Assembly: GCA_027382625.1 (NCBI GenBank)
Contig: JAJKFJ010021596.1
Coordinates: 16,765-80,764 of the forward strand
Reading direction: 5' to 3'
DNA from: Tetmemena sp. SeJ-2015
Taxonomy: Eukaryota > Ciliophora > Spirotrichea > Sporadotrichida > Oxytrichidae
Length of the DNA: 64,000 nt
In this document: piece after piece, positions 1-10,423 of the stretch
How the letters are laid out: the number at the start of each line of letters is the position of its first letter
How positions within the stretch are numbered: the stretch's first letter is position 1
Notes under the pieces: model-generated
The model's database searches: none
Told to the model about the DNA's origin: nothing
The model's input: the letters and a program-made list of their open reading frames with translations, nothing else
Made by a program: the position numbers and the translations under genes

Positions 1-493
1 GATTCTCCATTTCTATAGAAGCTGTGAAATCTAGTAGGTCAGAACCATAATTATGATCATTCCCAGTATTTGAGTACTCAATGTGTGCTATAAGATATTT
101 TATAAGGAAATAAGGAAGTTGCATACATGTTCTGTCTGATTAGTAACTATCTACTCTTCTGATTTTGTTAAGTTAGAAGTCATATCAGTTCTCTCTGTGA
201 GATTCCCTAGATTTAAATTATCAGCATCTGCATTTTGTGAATTTCCTTCCATTGATTAATTCTGTAATTTTTGAATTTAACTTGAGAAATATTATTCCTA
301 CAATCATAAGTAGTTTTTTTTCAACTTCATTTCTAAATTGTATTTGCAATATTCTCTATAATGTTGAGATTTTTCACATATGTAGTTTGTTATGATTAAA
401 TGATTTATAGTTCTTGTGGTGGATTGGAATAGAAGTGTAAGTTGTTTTTAAAGAGTAATTAGTATATATATTTATAATTGATAATAAACAATA
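1..493. other. AT-rich non-coding flank
   Basis: No sustained reading frame in ciliate code on either strand and no recognisable motif. It is AT-rich spacer or 5' flank of the PP2C gene that starts at 494. Confidence 0.6.
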
Positions 494-1921
494 TGGGAGC
501 GAGCTTAGTGTATTTGGAGAGGCCAAACAAAGATATTTCCTTTGATGAGGGATCTAACGACAGACTTGCCTACTGTGCAGGAGAGATGCAAGGCTGGAGA
601 ATCAACATGGTAAGTATATTCATTTCACTTGCATTGTGGAAAGGCGGTCTCTTATGACTGAAAATTCGAAATTACAAGCTGGAAGTTTGTGTCTATTTCA
701 ACAAAGAACAAAAGAGATTAGTAGTATAATCAAGAAGCCAAACTTGAGGATAAAGGAAGAAGTTTAAGAGATTTAACTCCAGAAAATATTTCATTAGTGA
801 GGGATTTAGAAGAAGAATATATTCTCATCTATAAAATTTAAAACCGGATATCATATTAAAATTTTATGATCTAGAGAACTCCAATCCATCGTTTTAGAAA
901 TTTGAAAGTGAAGAAGATATTAAATTTGGTTATAGGAGGATGCGCACATTACAAATTTGAGCTTTGGCAACAGAGACAAGTAATACGCACTATTCGGAGT
1001 GTTTGATGGACATGGAGGCAGAGAAGTTGCAGTCTACTCAAAAGCACATTTAGGAGACATAATAACTAGCAATGAGCATTTTAAGAAAGGAGAGTATGGA
1101 GAAGGTCTTAGGCAATTAAATCATTTCTCAAATACATTTTCATACTTAAGCAAAGCTTTTTGGAGATCGATAGGCAGTTAGAGAAAGAAGAGGGATAGGA
1201 GGAACTAAAAGCAATGAAAAAGGAAAGACCTCCTAACAAGGCTCCACTTTTCAAGTTACTAGGAGATATCTCTAATAAGGGTGAGGACTCAGAAATGATG
1301 CTCGACTCTATTGGATGCACTGCCAACGTTATCTTATTCTCGCATGACTTCAAGAAGATCTATGTTGCCAATGCAGGTGACTCGAGATGTGTCCTTGGCA
1401 AAGCTGGAAAGGCAGTTCCACTTTCATTCGATCATAAACCCGATAATGAAGAAGAAAAAAGAAGAATAGAAGCTGCAGGCAGCACGATTAAATTTTATGT
1501 AATGTCTTATTTTTCAGATTCAGGAAGGCAGAGTTGATGGCAATTTGAATCTCAGTAGAGCCTTAGGCGATCTGAAATATAAAACTAACACCTCTCTGAA
1601 ACCAGAGGATCATCCTGTGACAGCCAACCCAGAAATAAAAGAGTTCGATCTTGATGGTGACGAGGATTTCATAGTCATGGGATGCGATGGAATTTGGGAA
1701 ACAAAGTCCAATGAAGAAATGGTGGAATATATATACGAGAGATTATTATCAAACTCCTTGTCTGTTTTAACTAAAGATTGAAGAAAAAGAGACCTCTAAC
1801 TGATGTAGTGCAAGAGCTCCTGAATGATATAATATCGCCAGACTATACACAGACTGCAGGTGTAGGGTGCGATAACATGACCTGCATCATCATAAAATTC
1901 AAAGAGAGCAAATTAATCTGA
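494..1921 (+). CDS. PP2C-family protein phosphatase, interrupted by an intron and IESs
   Basis: Mg/Mn-dependent serine/threonine phosphatase of the PPM/PP2C family. The N-terminus (MGASLVYLERPNKD) leads into GEMQGWRINM, then EDAH after an intron, giving the family's MQGWR..MEDAH metal-site motif. FGVFDGHGGREVA follows from 998, then NAGDSRCVLG, DGNLNLSRALGD, VMGCDGIWE and near the C-terminus GCDNMTCIIIKF; all are diagnostic PP2C motifs with the metal-binding aspartates present. The frame breaks at 1112-1153 and 1486-1520, where short AT-rich segments lie between GCAA and GATT repeats. Removing each restores frame (LRQSFLEID; AAGSTIQEGRVDGN). Another break near 1770-1790 is unresolved. The stop is TGA at 1919-1921. 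Start ATG 494 fits the usual MGA.. beginning. Family assignment is firm; the substrate is unknown. Confidence 0.93.
610..935 (+). other. Spliceosomal intron in the PP2C gene
   Basis: Begins GTAAGT and ends TTATAG, placed exactly between the Met and Glu codons of the MEDAH motif. GT-AG borders suggest an intron rather than an IES, although a GG repeat at both edges also allows an IES reading. At 326 nt it looks long for a ciliate intron, and it contains coding-like text (see findings). Confidence 0.7.
1112..1149. other. IES with pointer GCAA
   Basis: GCAA occurs at 1112-1115 and 1150-1153 around an AT-rich 34-bp spacer. Deleting one copy plus spacer (38 bp) shifts the frame so that PP2C continues as LRQSFLEIDRQLEKEEG. 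It has no GT-AG borders. Confidence 0.85.
1486..1516. other. IES with pointer GATT
   Basis: GATT at 1486-1489 and 1517-1520 flanks 27 bp of AT-rich DNA. Excision of 31 bp gives AAGSTIQEGRVDGNLNLSRA, the conserved PP2C block. It does not begin with GT. Confidence 0.85.
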
Positions 1922-2504
1922 AATGCAGCAATCGCTAATCAAAGTTATGGTATTTCATCATACTGCGCCATCATTATAATTTTAATCATCTGATGAGCCG
2001 TAATTGAAAGAGTATATAAGTTGAAGCAGAGGGGTATGAGATATATTTCTTCTCAACTCACTTGATTCTCAAATCAAAGGGATGCTGAGTGTCTATGTTT
2101 TAGATAAGCTTCTCTCTGAATTTGAAATTGAGTCAAGTTATGTGAATTATTTATGGTTTAAAATTAAAATGCGAAATTATTATAATGAATTGTTTTAAAA
2201 AAAGTATCTGAGAGTTAAGTGAGGAATATACTTTATTTTTATTCGTTCATTAAAAATCTACCTTTCTGCTAATCTTTATTTTAAATTAATCTTTACTTTA
2301 ATTTAGTTATATTTTAGTGATAATAAAGAGTATTCTGCAAAAATGTCTTCACACAAATCTAACACCCCATCTTTTGAAACGAACTCTGCCACTCTAATGT
2401 CTTTTAAATTTATGATTCTCATATTCACAGATAGTATTCACTCAGGTTGATCTTTTATTCAAGTGAGCCAATTTTAATAAATATTGAAATTGTTTTCGAA
2501 AAAC
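1922..2504. other. Non-coding AT-rich spacer
   Basis: Contains the 3' flank of the PP2C gene and AT-rich sequence without a supported reading frame. Nothing else recognised. Confidence 0.55.
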
Positions 2505-5500
2505 ATGATGCTACATTAAACAGCAGTAAACGTCAATTCAGCAGCTAGAAATGTAAGCTCAATAAACGCTTATAAACCCCATTTTAGAGGAGAAATCAAG
2601 GTAATAACAGTAGTGAGAGGCAGCCTTCTTAATATTCTATTCACAATAACTCTCAAATTAAAACAGTTAGTCATTCATTTATAAATGGGAGATGAGGCAG
2701 GATATTAATTCAGAGAATCTGAAGGTTAAAGATTTGAGAGGTCTGGAGGAAGTCATTCTTAAAACACCAGGACCATAAATTGATCTTATGACAATTCAGG
2801 ATCTCATTCGTCATTCAGTAATTCGAGGCCCTAAAATTATCCCAACATCCATGAGAATAGTAATCAGTACAATTAGCAGCAAGTTTAAAGCCAAATTCAA
2901 AACGATCTTAACCTATTAAACTAAATTGTCAGAAGATCATAAGGAGCTATAGCTTCTTCTTCGCCTTAAAGTTATTTGTCAAGAAGGTCAAACTAGCAAG
3001 CATTAATTCAAAGCAGATTGGCTAATTTAATATCTCCTTCTCATCTCAGTAGTGGCCATCATTAATTTAACTACGGCACCAACAATAGACACAATATGAC
3101 TATGAGATCAAGTAATTCTCAGTCTATGGGTAGTCAACTTTAAGGAGTTGGTGGCTCCTCAGGGGCTAATTCTTTCTTAAGTAGGAGAGTAAATCAATTG
3201 CCTAATGCAGGCAGCTTTAGCAATAGAGTTCCGCTTGGAAGTTTAATTTCGCAGCACATTCATTTGCCAAGTAGGTCCTATGCATCTAATTAAGGAGCAG
3301 GCAACAGATCAGCAGGTGGGAGAAGTAGAAGCCACTTAAGTAACTAAAATCAGTTCAGTAATCGATCATTTTCCCAAAGATCGCATCAATATGGAGTGAA
3401 TTACGCTATAAGTATTAAAATATTATATTCGTATTAAGTTTCCATGACAGCAACAGGAGTTACTAAAATCCTAATTAGTCACATGATAACTCCTCTCAAG
3501 TTGAAGGGGATAACGATGCTGAAGCTGAGTATCAGATAATTTAGGAGATAAAGTTTATGAAACTCGCTTAAGGAGAACTAGTAACTTATGTTTCAAGCTA
3601 TGCTATAACACTTTTGCAATTCGTGATACTCCTTCTCGCTCAGCTTCAGTTTCTTTTGTTCGATAATCAGGAGAATTTTTGGAGCATAATTGCTGGTCTT
3701 GCTTCTGTTGACTTAATAATCTAGGAATTCGTTTGGGTTTATCAATTGAGAAATATTCATAATCTAGGACTCTCTGATACTTATGAGCTACGAAGACAAG
3801 CCATAGACACAGCTTTCTATTTCGTTTTTTCTGTAACTTTCATTATTACTTATTTTATTAGGTAGGCCTAATTTTGATTCAATAAATTCATTATCTAATT
3901 TATTTTGTCGAACAATCTTGAAGGATCTTCAATCCCAAAGAAAATTGTCGTCTGCAGTCCCCTCATATTAGCGATTATTGTTCGGCCGTTTCTGAGGAGA
4001 GATAAATTTTAATTTCATATACCATTAAAAATGGAAATTGTATTTAATTTAGCTGCTGCACTATGTTTAAGAATTATTCTTTGAGCGTAAGTCACTTTAA
4101 TAGGTCTAACCCATTAACTTTTTTATAGTTTTGGTTCATAATAAAGGCAGCTATAACTTTACTGATAATCGACATATTCTTGAAGATTGACGATATAATA
4201 AGCTGGCAGTGGGTTTCTGTACTATGGCCTATCTTTATCTTACTTTCGATTCTTTTCATTGCAAGTTTAACAAGCGTATTCATTTTTCTCGCTTGGCTAT
4301 GCGCTTGGCTTACTGGGAACAATACAAAGCTTAGACGCTACTAAGACTCAGACTCCTCTATTTAGTGTAAGCTTTTAGTTATTAAATTGTGATTCCTTTT
4401 GTAGTTTCAATTGCATTTTGGTTGCTAACCAAAAACTGTGGGTAGTTCATTCTTATAATCCAGTTCTTCATAAACTTCATTCAATCTAATGATCTTTTTG
4501 AAATGAGCCACAACACAGGCTTGCTTGGAGTCTGTTATTATGCATTGATGTTCTTGCTTACTATTTCTTTCTTTAAGCCCCTGAGTGGATGGCTTCGCAA
4601 CTTTAAAATGAATCTGCATGGACAGAAGTATGGAGAGGGGGAAGTTGATGAGGAAAGGGATCTCACTCACCCCCTTCACACTGATTAATTATCCGCCTAG
4701 GGCAGAGTCAGACAAGGATTATTTAAAACTTAAATTTAACTCTTTTAAGTAAGGATAGTTGAATGAGATAGATTAAATCAGAAATCTGGAGATGCAATAA
4801 GATAAAACTCAACTAGTTCAAGCTATTTTCGATTTTCACTGCTTTTATTTTTAGAGCTAAACATGCAACGAGAACTTGATAGACTTAAGATCAGAAGCAA
4901 CATCCTTTAGCAATACGAAGGAAGGAAAACACCAGACATCCCCAAATTTATTGTAAGTGAGGATAATAAGTTGTATATGCTGTTTAGTATAGAGTATCAG
5001 GAACTTATTCAAGCTTTAATTTATCTACAATATTTGAACTTATTACATGAAGATGGGATAATTTGCGCAAGAATTCCTCACTGACTTGAGCTAGAAAATC
5101 AGCAAATTTAACTCAAAGAAAGAATACTCTCCTGATGAAAAACCCAAAAAGAATTTAAATGTATCTATATCGATTTTCGTTGTATAGAAATAGCACTAAA
5201 TATAAGCCATCACTTATGATTAAAGCAAAAGTCATTCTAAGAACCCAATGAGAGGCTATGAACAAGCAAAGAAGAGGTAAAAGATTTTAGATGAGAGTTT
5301 CTTTGAGGAGGCGGTGCTTAGTGTTCCAGAGGAGAAGCCTACATTTGATCACACTTCCATGGATAGTAAGAATCTTTTAAACTTACCCTTCTTTATTTAG
5401 AGACCAATGAAGCAGATTTGACGATGAATGCTTTGCTGGGACCTACTTAGAGCGAACGCAAAGCAGTTAACTCTTTCAAAAAACTGAAAAGTCTTGACAA

Positions 5501-7604
5501 CAGCAACTAACTCCTTAAAATCTGAGCATTTTTATGACTGAATAGTCTTTTAAATCAAGTAGAAGACTGTGCAAACAAGCAACTCCCCAAATAATAGAGA
5601 TAACTAATTCATTTACTCGGAAACGAGGCCTTGGCTTACAACTATGAATGACTAGTTGCCTAACACTTCTTCTTAAACAGTAAACTAGACTGAGCAGTCA
5701 AATCTCAGAAACAACCATTAGAATCTAAGGACCGTTTCAAATCAGCTAGAAAATACTGGCTATATTCATAACTTAGGTGGCACTAACTTTCTATAGACTT
5801 AAATTATTTTCCTTATTTAACTACTTGAAGGAGTTAGAAGAGTGGTAAAAGCATCAAGAGCGTTAATTTTTCCCGAAGAAGAAAAAGACTAGGTCTATCA
5901 AGAGTGATTTTGATTATGAAAAAGTTGAGTCCTTACCAGAAAACATTAGAGACGCTAAAGATCTTAGAGACTACTTATTGTTTAATAATTAGTTCGGCAG
6001 TTTCTTCGATCCAAAGATGGATAAGACATAGAAAAATGAAAATTTTCCCAAATCAGGCTAATCAACCAAAGCCTAAAATTAGTAGAATAATCTAAAACGT
6101 TAATAGAAAATGCAATAGTAAATAGGTCCAGGTGGTTAAGTAAATTAGAAGGCTCAGAATTATCAGATATGCGATATTTGCTGCTAGGATAAAGCGGATG
6201 CTGTCATAGTACCTTGTGGGCATGCTGGCATCTGTTTTCTTTGCGCTTTTACTCTCTGTAAGTAAACCAGAAATTGCCACTTGTGCAGAGAGAAAATTCA
6301 AAAGATTTATTAACTCAAACTCTAATCTGTGAACAGCAAACAGAAAGATGAAAAAATAAGGAAGAAGGAGAAGAGAACTTAATTTTTTGGCATGTAAAGT
6401 AAAAGTAAAGAAGATTCTAAAATGAAAGAAAAGATAGGATACCATAGCAATACACCACAAAATGTAGTGAATAAGCCTTTTGGATATGACGATTGTCAAT
6501 ATCAAAGAATCAGAGCCTGCATAGAAATTAGAGATCCACCCGAAGAAGAATTGCTTTAATATCTTCTCATACATTTTTTTATATCAAGGACTTTCGTAAC
6601 TTTAGCATTTGCAATAGCAACCGATTTACAGCTACTACAAAGTAAATTTGCGAAAAACTGGTGGAGATGATGCGGATAAATTTTTCCAAGAGCTTGGGAA
6701 TAACTAGTACTCTCAGCTTTCTATAAATGACGAATTTGAATTCGATGATATTGAAGCAGGTCAGGCAAATATGAAGAAAGGTAGTTCTAATACTAATTTG
6801 GTAAACAATCAGACTCATTTAATTTCTCAAGTTCCCAAGAAAGCAAATAAGAGGTCTGATTCGTATAATATGCAAAATGATAGAGATCAAAAGCTTCTGT
6901 TGGATAAAGAAATGGAAGAAGAGAATCTAGACATAGAGAAGTTGGATGATAAAACTGAGAAGATAGCCTTATCAGTTTATTTTTAAGAATGATGGACTAG
7001 ATAATTAAAAGGGCATGCTCTTAATAAATCAGGTGAAAATCAAAATAGGAGACTAAAAGTATGGATAATATTCTCAAGGTGAAACAATCAGACTTGAGTA
7101 TGGAATTAATGAAAATGATTCATAAAGTTTGAATTAGGAAAAGGTTTAATCTGAGGAAGAATTTTTTTTATTTATTAAAGAGACATAGAAAATAACAAAC
7201 CTAGCAGAATTACTATAAAAGTCAGTATAGGTTTAGAAAAGCTAAGTTATAGAATAGCAAAATTAATTTTTAGTAAATGATAATAGCCTTTTCACGAATA
7301 ACCATTAAAATCCGAATAAGATGCTGATTTTTAATAAAATGAATCGCCCGAAGTTGATAATGATGATGAATTGATTTATTTGTATTCCAGTATTAATTAT
7401 GAGCAAGGAGTTTAAATTGTGGATAGAAAGGACCATCATGAAAAGAATTTATTGCAAATGCTATTTTTATTTAATTTTTCTTTTTAATGGACAAAGGCAA
7501 GGCTCTATAAATAAGTTCAATTTGAATCCAGTTTAAGAAATATTTCTTCAAACTTTTTATTTCACTAAAATTACACAAAATTTGATAGTTGTAACTTTAA
7601 ATGA
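2505..7604 (+). CDS. TMEM185-like multipass membrane protein with Ser/Asn-rich N-terminus and C-terminal RING finger
   Basis: A Ser/Asn/Gln/Arg-rich N-terminal part (about 2520-3420) precedes membrane segments (ALASVDLIIQEFVWVYQLR region, 3580-3860; FWFIIKAAITLLIIDIF at 4122). These are followed by KIDDIISWQWVSVLWPIF, which matches the TMEM185/Fragile-X-F-associated signature, and further TM helices to about 4690. A long charged linker follows. A C3HC4 RING at about 6169-6300 reads CDICCQDKADAVIVPCGHAG ... CHLCREKI. TMEM185 plus C-terminal RING is a known combination in plants and protists, so this is probably a membrane E3 ubiquitin ligase. A pointer-like GAA join near 5005/5075 keeps TM and RING parts in one gene. 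Several IESs are resolved (4376-4401; 2778-2792). The true start is uncertain because the first in-frame Met may lie in another MDS. The segment after the RING (6400-7600) is acidic and low-complexity; the stop is tentative. Confidence 0.75.
4376..4401. other. IES with pointer TAGTT in the TMEM185/RING gene
   Basis: TAGTT at 4376-4380 and 4402-4406 flanks 21 AT-rich bases containing a TGA. Excision joins RCYQ..KLL to VSIAFWLLTKNCG in frame through a transmembrane stretch. Confidence 0.8.
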
Positions 7605-7737
7605 TGCCTCATTTATATTTAAGCATAAATAACTCTCCACTCCAAGAATAATTATTCAAAATTTGCCAAAATCAAATATTAATTCTCAAAACATTCTCAC
7701 AGTTATCAATAAATATCATCTTCATTCATTTACTTAA

Positions 7738-10326
7738 TCAAGCATTCATTTTCTTCATCAAGTAAGGAGCCCCATTTGATTTAGCATCTGATTTGAAAAA
7801 CGAATCAATTTTGGAGTTAGTAATTTGCTTCTGCTCTTTAGCTGGTTTTTTAGCTGTTTATTGTGCATCCTAGCCAGTCATGCTTCCTAACTTTCTCTTC
7901 TTGCTCATCTGCATTTCTCCTTTTGGTTTCTTAGATTTATCATTAAGAGTACTTTCAATTATAATACAAACTCATTTATATTTTAAAGTTTCAGGCTATT
8001 AAGGTTTAACTTTTTGAGCATCCTTTACTTTCTATTTCTACTCCTCTTCCTCCATAAGAACTGGAAGCACCGAGTCGAAGGCTTTAAAAGATGGTTGCAC
8101 TTTATTATTGTTAAACTCAGCAACTCTCTCCTTAGACTAAGAAAATTCTTGCTGCTGGCTACTTTACTTTTTCTAAGCAGGTGTCTGGAATTGATCACTT
8201 GGCCTCGTTGACGCTGGAATTGATGAAGATTAAATTTGCATCATAGTAGTAGAAGTATCGATCTTTGATTCTGACTTTGTAAACGGATTTAACAGCTAAA
8301 GGGAATGAACAGACGTCTGAGAGTTCGATTTATTTATTTTTGCAAAACAGTTGAAAGGAGGAGGACTACTCTATCCACTCCTGATTCAATAAATAAAGCA
8401 AAATAAGAAAAGGATTCCAAACTAGAATCCTTGCTTAGAGGCAGAACTATGTTGCGAAAGTTGAGACATCCCTTACTTGATAAATTAGATGTCTTGCTGA
8501 ATTATCTTGTTGATTTTCTTAACCTCAAGACTATTTTCTCTAAAGGTGTCGTCCAACTTCCCCATAAAGTTGTTTTGACCAATTTGAGAGAACATAGATC
8601 CATCATCTCCATCTTCATCCATGAAAAAGCCTAAAGCGTCTTCATCTATTTATCTTTTTTCAGATATCAGGCCTTGTGGTTAGAAGACTTCTCTCTTTGC
8701 CATATCAGGATCTTCTTCGTCCAAGTCATCCTCTTCAAATTGGTGGTTCTTGAAAATCTGTTGTTTCTATTTCTTTTCCTCTTCTTTAGATAATTGTCCT
8801 TATTCTCCTGGATGCAGTCTTAAATCACTCTGCATAGCAAAAAATATGATGATAAACTTAATTTTTGCATGAAATCAGTGGTGAAGAACTTTCTATCATT
8901 GCATATCAATGATCTCTCAGACACGTTGTTATCAATATAGTCGAGCAAAAGTTTCTTGAAGTCGATAGCATTGAGATAGTTGTCTCTAAGCTTCATGGAA
9001 GATTTCTTAAGTCTGCCATTCACAAAGTTGTCTAACAATTTCTAGTCAATATGTTATCCCATATACTCGAGGTCAAGTTTAGTAGGATCGAAATCACTAT
9101 CAATCAATATCTCATCATCAATTTTCTCCTTCTCTTTAATTTCTTCTTTTGGACTATTCTTGTCTTTAGCTGAGGCCTTCTTATTTGCGGCTTATTTCTT
9201 GCTGCTTTTGCCTTTCTTAACTTCCTCTTTAGTTTCTACTTCGGTAGCCTCAATCTATTCTTCAGGGTGGAACTCCTCAAGCTAGGTTAGTTTTCCAGTT
9301 CTTGAGTCATAAACAGTCTAATAGAAAAACACTGCTACACTTTCTTCAAAGCTACAAATAGCCTTTGGGGACTCTCCCCTGAAATATTTTGTTACTTTCG
9401 AAAGACTTCATCACCGCATCAATCGAACCGTTGTTCTTCTAGAAATGCTTTATAGCCACTTTTAGTCCCACTTGCTGTATAGAAGGAAGATATTCACAGC
9501 CAGCCATAATGCACAATTACACAAATTGCTATCTGGTACAGCTTTGTAAGTAAGCCAGAGTCTGATCAGATTTTATGGCAGGGTCTGTAAAGCATTCGAA
9601 TTTTATTTTTAAACTTTCAAGACTAGCATTTATTTAATAGGTTTACTGTTCTTAAAATCCTTATAGTCAAAGAGTTTGCAATAGCCATTGAAATTTAATT
9701 TCATGATAAGCTTTGGGCAACCGTATGCTATCAAGTCTGAGTCCTCACTAATTGCAAAGTCTGCTATGCCTTCTTTAACCATGTAAGCTATCTGTGCGTC
9801 TGCCTCATAAGGAGCAATCACTAACTAGATAATTTTACACTATTACAAGACTTAGAAATCTTATAAACGATAGATGTCCAATTTCTTGAGAATATCGATG
9901 AAGAGATCGATCATTTTACTCCTGAGGATCAAGCTGCGCATGAAATATTTGCGCGCCTCTTCCTCATTTCCCTCTTCTGCCTTTTGCATAGCTGTTTCTT
10001 TGTTTACCCTTTTGTTGTGGCTTCGAACCATTTCCGTAGCCTCTTTAGCTTTCAAGTGTAGACCATCGAACACGCAAATAGGTTTGATTCCATACTGCTG
10101 CACAAGCTTCAGCATCTTCAATGGGTAGGCTAGAAATATGGAAAATACAATTAAACTTTTGAAATCCCAGAGTTTATTAGTCGAGACCCAACTCATAAGA
10201 GTAAGCATATGCGCCTTTGTAAAGCCAAGTCATGATGTCTACAACAGCTGTTTAGTTGCGATAGCGCGCCAAGTTGCAGTCCTTGACTGCAGGTTTCAGC
10301 ACTTGCAAAAGTCCTTGAATACCCAT
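7738..10326 (-). CDS. EXO1: Exonuclease 1-like 5'-3' exonuclease/flap nuclease (XPG/Rad2 family)
   Basis: Acts in mismatch repair and resection in the nucleus. Start CAT at 10324-10326 gives [20 protein letters not shown], the processed EXO1 N-terminus. [14 protein letters not shown] carries the first metal-binding Asp, [17 protein letters not shown] the second, then the XPG-I block [20 protein letters not shown] and [18 protein letters not shown]. An IES separates YSYELG from [13 protein letters not shown]. The part after the nuclease core ([20 protein letters not shown], 9508 downward) replaces the expected helix-hairpin-helix segment, followed by a long acidic, Gln/Lys-rich tail. The tail ends [20 protein letters not shown] and TGA at 7738-7740. 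KIDSFF resembles a PCNA-interacting motif but has Asn in the usual Gln position. Other XPG members (FEN1, GEN1) fit less well because of the MGIQGLL start and long tail. Confidence 0.9.
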
Positions 10327-10411
10327 TCCTATTTTGAACTCAAGTTGCTATTTACTTTATTAAATTCAAATTGGCGCCCATTTTTATCTCCAATCGCCTT
10401 ATTTTTTGAGG

Positions 10412-10423
10412 AGCTCAAAGATA
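10412..10423 (+). repeat. Pointer AGCTCAAAGATA, start of PARN segment 2
   Basis: Identical 12-mer at 12975-12986. The flanking bases differ on both sides, so the match is exactly 12 bp. Joining at the repeat gives DTVAQRYWKSKESAKNFLAF in one frame. Confidence 0.92.

Noticed and set aside
1112..1520. Interpreting all AT-rich interruptions as spliceosomal introns
   Set aside because: Most lack GT-AG borders and instead have matched direct repeats; splicing also cannot explain the permuted segment order in ALDH7A1 and PARN.
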